Shown: positions 32,220 to 43,420 of the stretch, piece after piece
Layout of the letters: every line of letters begins with the position of its first letter
Position numbering within the stretch: position 1 is the stretch's first letter
Assembly: GCF_041260155.1 (NCBI RefSeq)
Contig: NC_091935.1
Location: 3,266,001-3,330,000, forward strand
Reading direction: 5' to 3'
Length of the DNA: 64,000 nt
Source: Ptychodera flava
Lineage: Eukaryota > Hemichordata > Enteropneusta > Ptychoderidae
Position numbers and translations under genes: made by a program
The notes under the pieces: model-generated
What the model was told of the DNA's origin: nothing
The model's database searches: none
Seen by the model: only the letters and a program-made list of their open reading frames with translations

Positions 32220-34300
32220 TGCTGAATTTGCTCGCGCAAGCTGGTATAGTATAATTCAGTGTATGATGTGCGTGGTCGGAAACCGAAAACGGTTCCTCGT
32301 ATTGCATAAGCGTTACATGGTTCACAAACCCTTTTGGTGAACTGTCGATATTTCTATATTGTTCATAATTTTTATGTTCAGAACAAATTTACTGTAGAAG
32401 TGACTTCAGTGCACAACAGCGACCGTCAAAATATCATCGTGAAACTTAATAGTTACTAGTTGGTGTTCCAAGCCTAATCAGACACAAATTGTTTAAAGTA
32501 GTAAACAGATTGTTTCTCGGCGAACCCGGCCTTCTGTCTTTGTCTTTTTAGTTTTGATCGAACGACGTGCCAGGTGCAAAACTTTAAATGACTGATTACC
32601 ACAATGGTATCCAGGAAGTACACAGGGCACTACATTACGAGGGAGTGAACATTTCAGAACGAGGCCGTAAGGCGATCACTACATGATAATGAGACCCAAG
32701 AGAAATAAAAGGATCCAGCCACTCAGTGGGCTGTAAGCGGACCTTGGGCTATAGGACAGCACACCAATCACTGTGGCCGGTACATGTGTCTAGGACATAA
32801 ATCGTAGGTCATTTTGAAACAGGACTCTTGGGACAATAAAAGCAAAACAAGGGCCGAGAGAAAATAATGAGGGATTTCCTTTCGATGATAGTTAGCAGTG
32901 TACGTAAGGAACATCGCGTTAAACTCGACTATTTTCCCGCTTGACAGGTGTTTGTCAGTGGGACAATGGTCGTGATGTCTCGCACATACACAATTTTCAG
33001 AACGTCAGAATTCATGCATGAATGCACTCTGGATATAGCGGTCAGCCAGTCTGTTTAAAATTTTCGCCACGAGTGTTCATAGACTTAACCAATGTCAAAT
33101 TACTATACGATACTATGATATACCCATGACCGTATCGTGTCTCCTCTGACGCGTCGTGACGTGGAACGTAAAATATCAGTCTGATACGGCACGTTATACG
33201 TCATCAATTGTTGTTTATTTCCGATTTTGATGTTACGATGTCATCTTGCATTTAACGATCAAATCCATCTTTTTCACTTCCATCAAAATTTACCGATATA
33301 AAACGAAACATATTACTAGTACATATGAATTTAACGTTCCTTATTTCAGCTCTAAAGAGAGTTACAGGACAGGTTGTTGTAGAAAATTAAAAGTTGATGT
33401 TTACAATCTTTCGCGCTACTTCGTCGTTCCTGTTCACGTCAGCCATGTTTCAGCAAGAGTTATTAAAGTGAATTCAAACTTACAACATTGTCCGTGTAAT
33501 AATTATCCACCAGAACACCGGGACGGTGACCAGAATAAGTAAATTGGCTCCATTCCTTTTCTGAACTGCGGTAAATTGCGCTGAAATAATCCTGTTTAGA
33601 CTGTATACACTCGACACGATGCGATCGACGACTTGATCAGCTGTTGTAAACAAACATGTATCAATGCGCTCAGACCAGCGGCAGAATATAAAAACATAGC
33701 CCCTTCGAAAGCCTGACAAAAACTAATAAAATTTCTTTATTTTTAATTACCTTTTACATAAATATACGGTCATGGGCATATGATAAATCGGTTATCCAAC
33801 GATATCAGCGCTTGGGACGTATTGCCACGAGTGAGGGTGCGCGCCGCATCACACTCGTCTTCGACTCGTGTGATGCGGCTCGCACCCTCACTCGTGGCAA
33901 TACGTCCCAACCAAGCGCTGATATCGTGAGATAACCTCATATTATTAGTAATAGAATGGTGAGCAACTAAGTGACGATGTTGACTACACGTGAAGTTTGT
34001 TTGTCCTTTAATTTGCTATTTATTGATGATGTACATTTTCTGTATTGAAAATAAAACATTTAAAAAAATTACAGTCTGTATATATCTATTTTTCGTTGTT
34101 GGCCTGGCCAATGATGATTGACTTTGTGTAAAAATTTTTAAAAACTAAAATTTGACTTTCTGAAAGGTCCGAATACAGTGTATTCTGTAAGGTAAAGCCG
34201 AGACTTCCAAGAACACTATAGCCCACTCAGAATCATACGAATCTGGAACGTGTAAGTAGACTCTCTTTGATATTTTCTATTATGTAGTTTTCAGAAACTG
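32220..34300. repeat. Scrambled copy of the gene A 3' flank
   Basis: Bases 32230-32330 match 10000-10110, and 34000-34300 match 10120-10470, in direct orientation. Between them, about 32520-32830 matches 7385-7485 plus 9032-9200 in inverted orientation and lacks element I, giving an empty site near 32690-32700. The rest (about 32840-33780) has no partner in the window. A GGATC pentamer run lies at about 34313-34332. No gene is recognised. Confidence 0.6.
33790..33937. repeat. Near-perfect 148-bp palindrome (foldback element)
   Basis: The left arm, from GGTTATCCAACGATATCAGC to CGCATCACACTCGTC, is mirrored after a TTC centre by GACTCGTGTGATGCG to GCTGATATCGTGAGATAACC. The arms are about 70 bases with only a few mismatches and one small indel (TTGG against TTGGTTGG). 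The arms are GC-rich in an AT-rich setting. Cloned or sequenced copies of such hairpins are typically foldback MITEs; target duplication is not clear. Confidence 0.8.
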
Positions 34301-34502
34301 TGGTTGATCGGTGGATCGGATCGGATCGGATCAGCATTATTTTTGTGATTTTACTTCCAAACTAAAACAAATTCGTGGGAATGTATTCATTGAGGGGTGT
34401 TTAAGTATAAGAGAAAAAAAATGCAAATGAGGCAGAGTACAATGAGCACACGTATTTCTGAGCTCTGTAAAATTTCAAAATATCTCAAGAAGACGTCGTT
34501 TA

Positions 34503-35198
34503 TTGCGAACAAAACCTGGCCATATCTTGGGAAGTACTGCCAGAGAAGCCATGGGAATGGAAATTTCGCAGTGGAGAGCAGTTATTGGGATTTTTGCGCA
34601 CCCAAAAAGTTGGCGTTGTGTTGAAATCCCGATGTACACACCGTTTACCAAATGGTCCTCAGCAAACGATCTTGCATACCGCCTGGCATGCTGCATATTG
34701 ATATGTACTTGCATAACAATATCTACATATACCATTGTTCATGGCACTGAAAAGCTACACCATTGGATGGTTGTAGCCGGTGGATTAACAACATTCCAGT
34801 CCGCTGAATTTGAAAATCGTTTGACTTTGAACACAACAGAAATCAAGAGTACACTGTGTAGAGTAGACTCTCTTTGCAACGGCTTCACGGATCAACTGAA
34901 CGCACTTTCCCCTGGCATTACTCAAACATACACCGAAATGAGTGCCACAAGAAATCCGTTTGTTACCAGACTCTTGCAGCTTTCTGGAGACATCGAGTTG
35001 AACCCTGGACCGGAGACCCGCCAAGCAACTCTAACAAGAACTGGCGAACTCAGATCGGCAGCAAACACAGATGAAACGTTAACAGATATACTGAAGGACA
35101 TTCAAACCAACATAAGAGAGTTAAAAGAGACACGAAATCTTTACACAAGAAGATGGAAAAGATGGAAACTCAGCTTAATAACATGGAAGATGCTATAG
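34503..35198 (+). CDS. LINE ORF1 N-terminal part with 2A peptide
   Basis: The frame opens at 34503 and contains LLQLSGDIELNPGP at 34971-35012, an exact match to the 2A core D(V/I)ExNPGP. In known 2A peptides the ribosome skips the bond between the last G (35009) and P (35010), releasing the upstream part and continuing with the downstream protein. Upstream lies a cysteine-rich hydrophobic stretch (LACCILICTCITI) that could act in membrane targeting. Downstream is the start of the ORF1 body, with the coiled-coil lead-in DILKDIQTNIRELKE. A one-base frame break near 35.13 kb then separates it from the rest of ORF1 (35153 on). The true start codon is uncertain. Confidence 0.75.
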   Translation: MRTKPGHILGSTAREAMGMEISQWRAVIGIFAHPKSWRCVEIPMYTPFTKWSSANDLAYRLACCILICTCITISTYTIVHGTEKLHHWMVVAGGLTTFQSAEFENRLTLNTTEIKSTLCRVDSLCNGFTDQLNALSPGITQTYTEMSATRNPFVTRLLQLSGDIELNPGPETRQATLTRTGELRSAANTDETLTDILKDIQTNIRELKETRNLYTRRWKRWKLSLITWKML

Positions 35199-35791
35199 AT
35201 GAAGTTAGACAAACTGCCGAAGGAAATAAAGAAAGACTAAAAAAGATGGAAAGTCTAGAGGATGATGTTATCAGGATAGAGATAGAAATGAAGAAACTAC
35301 AAACTGCCAAGGCGGAAATGGAAGATAGATCCAAAAGAAACAATCTAGTTTTCCGAGGAGTACGAGAAGATGAAAACGAAACATGGGAGGAGACAGAACA
35401 GAAAGTAAAGTCGTTGTTATCAGAGAAAATGAACATTACAGATGATATTGAATTTGAACGTGTGCACAGGATGTCAACGGGAACACGGGCCAGTGCCAAT
35501 AGTACCGGGAGACCAATTGTGGCGATGTGCAGTAAGTACAAAGACAAAGAGAAAATCTTGTCGAAAGGGAAGAATCTGAGAGGGACTGATATCTTCGTTG
35601 AACAACAGTTTTCTATGGAAACTAACTTTATCAGGAAGAAGTTATTTGGTAAGCGAAAGGAACTTGTTCAGCAAGGTATAAGGGCCTTTGTGAACTATAA
35701 GAAAATTGTAGCCTATGAAGACGGCACAAAGAAAACGTATGTTTATGATGAAGCTACAGATTGCGTAATTAGACAAGGACGGACAAGATAG
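35153..35791 (+). CDS. LINE ORF1 body: coiled coil plus L1-like ORF1 domain
   Basis: The first 60 residues are heptad-like and highly charged (METQLNNMEDAIDEVRQTAE, LKKMESLEDDVIRIEIEMKK), a coiled coil. Then follows RNNLVFRGVREDENETWEE and the rest of an RNA-binding domain of the L1 ORF1 (transposase_22) type. The frame is a continuation of the 2A-bearing part after a frame break. It ends with TAG at 35789-35791, and ORF2 resumes in the same frame directly after that codon. Confidence 0.8.
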   Translation: MEKMETQLNNMEDAIDEVRQTAEGNKERLKKMESLEDDVIRIEIEMKKLQTAKAEMEDRSKRNNLVFRGVREDENETWEETEQKVKSLLSEKMNITDDIEFERVHRMSTGTRASANSTGRPIVAMCSKYKDKEKILSKGKNLRGTDIFVEQQFSMETNFIRKKLFGKRKELVQQGIRAFVNYKKIVAYEDGTKKTYVYDEATDCVIRQGRTR

Positions 35792-35830
35792 GATGATGGC
35801 CAAGGTCCAAAAGACTGTTTTAATCGAGAG

Positions 35831-38800
35831 AACATTAGTTTCATTTCATGGAATGTACAGGGTTTATATACTAAACTGTCAAATATTGATTTCCTCAGCT
35901 ACATTAGAAAATTCGATATTATTTGTATGCTTGAATCATGGTTACACAAAGACCTACTATCTGATATCACTTTAGATGATTATCAAACATATCATTCGTG
36001 TAGGGAAAAATTATCAAGAGTGGGTAGAGTTGGTGGGGGAGTCACTGTATTTATTAAAAATTGGTGTTCTAAAGCTATTACTAGATTGAAGTCTGATATG
36101 CCAGACTCAGTGTTCCTTTTGTTAGATTGTACTAAGTTTGGTTTTTCTCAGAATATGATTGTGGGTTGTCTGTACATTCCCCCTGAAGGTTCAAAACGAT
36201 ACACATCAGAAAAGAATGGAATTGAGTTGCTGGATCATCATATTTCAGATATTATAGTTAGGTATCCTGATTCTTGTTTGTTACTCATGGGCGATTTTAA
36301 TGCCAGAACTGCAGAAGAATATGATTATATTATCAATGATTCGATCAGTTATGTACCACTTAGTGAAGAAAATTATTACATAGATAACTTTAACAGTCAA
36401 CGACATTCAAAAGATTCAGTTATTAACTCATTTGGTAGAAGACTATTAGAATTGTGTCGGGATCACTCTATTCATTTTCTCAATGGAAGATGTGGAAATG
36501 ACCATAAAGGTGAATTTACTTGCATTGCAAACAGAGGGACAAGTGTTGTAGATTATGTTATTGCGTCCACGACGATTTTTGATGATATTGTTTATTTCAG
36601 TGTTGAAGAAAAGAGTGATTCCGATCACTTTCCCTTGATATTTACCTTGAAAATTAAAGGGTTATGTCATGCAGAAAAAAGGCTGCAATTTAGCGCTATT
36701 GAGTTTGAGAAGTATACATATGTAAAATGGGATAAAGAAAAAACGGGTGTTTTCGACGCAAAGATATCATCAAGGGAAGGTGAAGAGCGTGTAAAGCATT
36801 TGGTTGAACAAAATAGAGGTAATGTAAATAATGTAAATAAGTTAGTTGCTGACATTTATGACTTGTTATACTGGGCTGCGGCAGATTACACTAAGGTAAC
36901 GTTGAAAAAGAGGAGTGACAGTAGAAGCCTGCAACCCAAATGGTTCAACAAAGATTGTGAATCGGCAAAGAGAGAAATGTACAAAGCGCTTAGGCATTTT
37001 CGAAATTCAAATGACAGGGAAAGTTTAAATATTTATAAGGAACGGAAGTCACATTTTAAAACCATTTGTAGAGTTAACAAAGGTGAGTTCAGAAATGATT
37101 TTTGTAGGAACATTGGTCAGGGTAACATTTGGAAACAAGTCAAACGTTTTACAGGGGCTGCAAAGCGAGCACCGAATATTTCGCCTCTAGATTGGATAAC
37201 TCATTTTAAATCACTGCATAATCCTCAGTGTGATAGAACTATGTTCGATATTACAGTGGAAGACTTTTTAGCAAATGTAGACCAAGTACCAGGAGAAGAT
37301 AATATCTTTGACGATATACTTAATGGGAAAATTACTATTACAGAAATTAAACTGGCACTTGATAATTTGAAAGGTAACAAATCCCCTGGCCCAGATGGTA
37401 TCCCAAATGAGTTTTATCAAAATGCAAAAGTCAGTCTAATTCCTCTACTGGATTTCATGTTTAATGTCATTTTTGACACCGTTGTTTTTCAAGTGAATGG
37501 AGCAAAGGGATTATCGTACCACTTCACAAGAAAGGTAGTGTTCAAGATCCAAACAATTTCAGAGGTATTACTCTATTAAACTGCTTGGCGAAAATCTTTA
37601 CTTATATTTTGAACCAGAGATTGGTCAGGTGGGCTGACATGAAAGGTTCTATTACTGAGTGTCAGGCAGGATTTAGACGTGGATTTAGTACTGTTGATAA
37701 TGTTTTATTCTGCATGTCATGATACAGAAATACCTAACTAAACGAAAGGGCCGTTTCTACTGTTTATTTGTGGATTTCAGTAAAGCCTTTGACTCTGTAA
37801 ATCATCACCTTTTGTTATATAGACTCTGTGTAGAGGGAGTAGGGGGCAAAATGTACAACATTTTAAAATCTATGTATAATGAAGTTAAATCTTGTGTAAG
37901 GCTAATCAAGGAGTAACCGACTTCTTTCAGCTCGGTCGGAGTACGGCAAGGCTGTATGTTAAGCCCTTTTCTGTTCTCGCTCTTTATTAATGAGTTAAAT
38001 GCTATGTTGATGAGTTCAGGATATGGTGGTATTCAACTTACACAAGAATTGTATGATTTGTTTGCTCTTTTATACGCCGATGATGTTGCCATTTTTAGTG
38101 ATACCCCAATTGGCTTACAAAGACTTATTAGAGTATTGGAATCTTTCTGTCAGAAATGGAAACTTTCTGTAAATATGAATAAGACACAAATTATTGTTTT
38201 CCGACGAGGAGGGGTAGTTAAAAAAAATGAAAATTGGTTTCTAAATAGACAAAAAATCACTATTGTCAGTTACTACAAATATCTAGGCTTAATGTTATCA
38301 AGTAGAAATGTTTGGAGTAAAGCCGTTGGCACGCTAGCAGACCAAGCCAGAAAAGCAATGGGATGTATTTTTCGTATGATTAGAAATACTGGTACCTTAC
38401 CTTTTAATGAATATTGCAAGCTTTTTGATACAATGATATTTCCAGTTTTGACATACGGAGCAGAATTATGGGGTTATGATATGTATCACTTTGCTGAAAG
38501 AGTGCAACTCAAGTATTTTAAAACATTTTTGGGTGTCAAGTCGTCTACCCCTGATGCCTGTATTCTAGGGGATTGTGGGAGACTACCAGTTTATATTTTC
38601 ACCTATAAAAAAGTCCTTTCATATTGGTTTAAACTTTTGTCAATGCCAGGGAACAGAATAACAAAACATGCCTATGATCTTGCAGTAACACTCGATAAAA
38701 ACAACAAAGTGTCCTGGGCAACTCATGTCAAACATCTTTTGTATGAACATGGCTTTGGGGAAGTTTGGCTTTGGCAGGGCCCTGGCGATTTCAACCTATT

Positions 38801-39262
38801 TCTTAATTATTTTATGACAAGAGCAATAGATATGTATAAACAGGAGTGGTTCTCGGATATTTGCAGTAAAAACAAACTTCGTCTGTATTGTAATTTTAAG
38901 ACTCAGTTTCATACAGAAAATACATAAGATCAGATATGGACTTTAAACTTAAGAAAGCTCTTGCTTCCCTGAGAATGTGTTGTTTAGGGTTGGAAGTCGA
39001 GGAAGGGCGGGCGAAGGGTCTTGAATATGAAGAAAGAATTTGTAGAGTTTGTGGATCCTCCGAGATTGAGGATGAATATCATTTTATTTGTGTCTGCCCT
39101 CTGTATCAGAACTTACGTTGCAGATATTTACCCAGGTGGTCATATACATTCCCAACAAATCAAAAATTTTACTCACTTTTGTCATCTTCAAACGGTATGG
39201 TAATTTTTAAAATGGCATTATTTGTGTGCAAGGCAACAAAGCTGAGAAATGAATGCCTGTAG
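35831..39262 (+). CDS. LINE ORF2: APE endonuclease and reverse transcriptase, broken
   Basis: The endonuclease shows SWNVQG (about 35846), MLESWL (35927), MGDFNAR (36287), VDYVI and SDHFP (36620). The reverse transcriptase shows KSPGPDGIPNEFY (about 37377), GITLLN and QAGFRRG, FVDFSKAFDSV (about 37770), VRQGC and YADD (38073-38084). A C-terminal ICRVCG...IEDEYHFICVCP knuckle lies at about 39045-39115. The frame is shared with ORF1, separated only by TAG at 35789. Frame breaks fall near 37.48, 37.72 and 37.91 kb and a stop at about 38.925 kb, so no full protein can be made. Confidence 0.85.
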
Positions 39263-39379
39263 ATATTGACTGTACTCTCGCTTTCTTACTTTCCATTGTA
39301 TTTTCCAATTGAAATCTGTAATATGGGCCGGAGGCCTTAAGAACAATAAATCACATTCACATTCAGTTTAAGTATAAGA

Positions 39380-39774
39380 AACCGTCCACTGGGACTGCAT
39401 GTGCAATCTTGAGCAAGATAAATAAATGTTTGCCATAAGGTAAAATGGCGCCCTCACGCAAATAAAGCAAAAACACCGTACGTCTTGCCTAATGCATTGG
39501 AATCTTCACAGAAACAAAAGAGTAGTCCAATATAATGCATAGTGCTGAATGTTTACTACTGGGACATCATGTGCTTTGTTTTCTTTGTAATATTACCAGT
39601 TTTTTAAAAATGGCGGGAAATAAAAATAGTGGTTGAAATTTATATTTACTTGTCAAATTTTTCAGTAGTAAAAGACTATGTCCTTTAAATTTGTAAAATT
39701 TAGAAAAAAAAACAGAGAAAATAGAAACCCTTTTTCAGGCCACAAAATTTCACGAGTTACAGCTATACAGGGGC
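39380..39774. other. Spacer after the LINE, no gene seen
   Basis: Sequence resumes after the LINE target duplication. AT-rich, no repeat or open frame recognised. Confidence 0.4.
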
Positions 39775-40365
39775 TTTAATATCAGTACTCTCTGAACAAG
39801 AATCATGCATGGCCATACAGGCACAGCATGAATGATAATTAGGGGTGCTATCCGCTGTGGTCTGACATTTTTTAAGTAGATGGCAGGGGATAGAAGAGTC
39901 AAAATGTTTACGTTTTCATTCGTTCCTTGAGCATGTGTACAGCGCTTTGTGAATCTGTGAAGGAAAACAGGGAAAGTCACTTAAGAAATGCAATATTTAT
40001 AAATGTAAATGAAAAAATTTACACTTCAAAATTGCGTCCGTCCAGTGGTCAGCTACAACGAACGCGCATGAGCATTACCAAATAACCATCCTCGTCCAAC
40101 TTCTGAACGTTATTGCTCTATATGCCACTAGATGTAATAAATCATTGAGCAAATTCATCATAATCTCTAGTTTATTAGCAGTTTGTTGCGAACCGCTGAA
40201 TTATCCGAACAGATACCTGCCCACGTTAGCGTCAAATTCAATTCCCGTCGTAAAATACGCTTGTACAGAACTGGTCGGACGGAGGAGGTTCCGGGAGTAC
40301 CGCAGATATACAATTCACTCGTCCAGTTCACAAAACTAGTTACAGCGACACAGTAATACCACAAA
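39775..40365 (+). promoter_or_regulatory. 5' flank and leader of CD225 gene C, shared with A and B
   Basis: About 590 bases upstream of the ATG align with 10860-11698 (gene B) without the tRNA-like insertion, and with 1-456 (gene A). TATACAA is at 40307-40313 and TTCCGGGAG at 40289-40297. Similarity continues through exon 1 and into intron 1 to about 40736, then stops. It has an extra stretch (about 40170-40255) relative to A. Confidence 0.5.
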
Positions 40366-42376
40366 ATGGACTCCAAAACGCCTGGTAAGTATTCAAGATT
40401 GGTTTGGCCATTTAAGTTTGAAAATCAAAGCGCCATATGCAGCTACAGCGGTTTTGAGTAACTACAAAAACGTCAATGAGACTGGCAGATCTTTTGACGT
40501 CGGCCTTTCTTCGAATATTAGATAGGAACAAAACGCATTCTCTCCAGGACAAACGAAAATGTGGAAGTTAAAGTAGGATTCTTGAAATGTACTTCGACAT
40601 ACGTCAAACGACAACCGGCCATACGGGGGCGTCAGCCATATAAGTAAATCATTAACTATGATTCGGAAAGATGGTCATATGTACGGCGGCTCGTCGGGTA
40701 GAGTAACTGTGCCCTATCAAAATTAAACAGTTCCTCGATACCATAGCTGCCTTTCGATAATAGCTGTGAACGAGGGGCTTCGGTGAGAAATTGTACATTT
40801 AATAATACAGCGGTCAGGTCTTTCCCCATGGAAATGCTTTTGTCAAATAGAAACAAACGTTTTGTATGAATTAAAATGGCTGCCTGAGTAACTGGTACAG
40901 AGTTGTCCTTGCATTCGAAAATTCAAAAAATTGCCACAGCACAGTACTCGATGTCGGCCATGGTGTCATATAAACAACGGTATTCAGGTTTACAGCATCA
41001 GTATTCAATTAATGCTATCAGTAGATACTAGAATTAGGGATGTTGCCTAAACTGGGCAGGGAAAGGTGTTCCTTGTGCGTTTGGATTGGAATCTTACAGG
41101 GAATTTGGGTGGACCGATAGTTTGCTCCTTGATGAATTCTAGAGGATTCATTTTTATAGAGAAACGAACGTTACCAATGTGCTGATGCCGGCTCCCCAAC
41201 CAGTAGCTTGAGGTGATCTATGCGATTTTTTTATGTTTATGTTCGAAATCGACCTTTGATATTTACGTGTTAGTTTGTTTTTCATTAACAGACGCGTACG
41301 GTCAACCGTATGGAGGTGCCGAACAACAATACCATCAGCCGCCGCCGCCGTATGGCCAACAGCCTGTGGTGTACCCTCAGCAAATGTCTTCAATGTCATC
41401 GAATGTTGTTGTGAGTAATTATGCTTATCGATTAGTGGTGTCATAATATGGCGATCGACACACGTCGACAACAACAAACGATTGTACTTCCTCACTGCGT
41501 CGTTTCCCAAAATCCTAGTATCACATGGACCCGCTGTCATGTACTCCAATAAGACGTGTTACTGATAACCTTTCCTACCATATTTTAACCTGGCGTAACG
41601 AAACTTTTTTTTTTCATTTCTGACAGTGATCACGTGATAGGGACACTTTTCAAATTTTAACGTTGCTCTAGAGTCCGCAAGTAGAAAAATGAAACAATAA
41701 TTAAAATATAATGATGAAATATATTCCAGACTGGCTATAACAGTATTTACCAGGGCCATAAAACAGAAAACGCTCGCAATGTTTTCAATTTCGGCTTAAC
41801 TGAATTCAAATTAATTATAATATGACATCATGATTTACTGACTTATTCATTGAATTAAACCCATCAGTGTTTTCGAACATCATTTTGCATTTTTATTCCA
41901 TATTCAAAGATTTCTCTTTAGTGTTCGGAAAAGGCTATAAATACGGTAATGATCGAGAGTTGAAAGGAAAAATGTGATTAAATATTTAACGTCTTGCCTT
42001 TCCATCGAATTCCTTCATGTTAGAAATCTGCGCACTTCAAATATTGCGGATCATTTAATTACAGTGACACTGTCAAATCACAAAATACCACCCTGAGTTG
42101 ACATTGAGCCTCACAAATTGAGCAAAATAATGAAATCATTATCTTAAAAATTTCGTCGAAGTCTTCAACTTGTAGCGTATTCATCGGATATTTTTAACCA
42201 TTTTCTTCAAATCTAGGTGACAAATACGGCACCACAACAGCCCCTGATTATCCGTGAGACAAGATTGACGTCTCCGTCGGCCCTAGATATAGGAGCGATG
42301 GTACTGGCTGTATGGAACACATTTTGCTGTTTCATTCCTCTCGGCATCGCTGCTATGATAGTATCCGGAGTTGTAA

Positions 42377-42465
<89 letters not shown>

Positions 42466-43370
42466 GATTATATACAGTGAGAATTTTTCAGAGAGATAAA
42501 TTTATTCCACAGAGTGGTAAATAAAACAACTTTGACTGTGTGACTGTGTTTGAACTAAATGATAAAGCAACTTGTCTGAAAAAATCAGTCATTCAACTTA
42601 AAAAGAAGAGAAAGAGCAATATAAAAACCACCGCATCACCATATAAATGGGTTCAGGACGATCTTTCTCCTTCAAGTCTTACAAGGCTTGAAGGAGTGAG
42701 ATTTTCTACATCGTGGTCATGTATAGCGCCCTCGTGTTTGCCGCCCATCTCAGCGCATATTTCGTTTCCGTTAAAATTCGTTATCATATACAGTCCTAGA
42801 TATATATCATTTGTATATCGTTATAAGACCGTCTTATTTTGAATAGCTTAATCAGACTAATCATAGACGTTCTGAAAAGTTCGCATTCAAATCTAAATCC
42901 ATATATAGATTAATTACGCAATATCTAGCTCTGTCACATCACTGTTGCGACAGAACTAAAATCGACTGATTACATTACTTGTAATAGTATAGTCGATCTA
43001 TAGACTTGGTTCAAGTAGGTGAATTTAAAAAAAATAAAATCATTTATAATAGTTTCTCTTGTGTCTCTCCTATTTCGTACAAACCTATCCGGAATTTGGC
43101 GGCTCACGCCAGGTTTTCCCAGCGATTGAATGCGTCACGTTTGAGTCTGCGCAGTAGTGAGTTAGTTGTGATTCCGGGTGAAACTCCGCTGGATAGCGTT
43201 CACTCCACTCATCGCGTCACTCACGCGCGCGTTTCACATGAAAGCAAAATACAAATCATTGCGTTCACTCCACTCAAACATTCACAAATCACAGACTTGA
43301 GCCAAGTCTAAGTCGATCTAGTGTACCGTCACTGGGGAAGGCGTATTCCAATGACAAACATCTCTCTCTC

Positions 43371-43420
<50 letters not shown>

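Larger units (their letters stand above)
34413..39365 (+). mobile_element. Full-length APE-type LINE (CR1/L2-like group) with 2A-bearing ORF1
   Basis: The element is framed by a perfect 14-bp target duplication, GTTTAAGTATAAGA, at 34399-34412 and 39366-39379. It contains an ORF1 region with a 2A peptide, a coiled coil and an L1-like ORF1 domain, then ORF2 with APE endonuclease, reverse transcriptase and a terminal CCHC-type zinc knuckle. It ends in GGCCGGAGGCCTTAAGAACA and AATAAATC followed by ACATTC units, a CR1-type short 3' tail. It is disabled by frame breaks near 35.13, 37.48, 37.72 and 37.91 kb and a stop at 38.925 kb, yet the intact target duplication indicates a fairly recent arrival. 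Clade assignment beyond APE-type needs an RT tree. Confidence 0.85.

Noticed and set aside
34313-34332. GGATC pentamer run as a regulatory array
   Set aside because: Only about four units and no counterpart in the paralogous flank; a short simple repeat is sufficient explanation.
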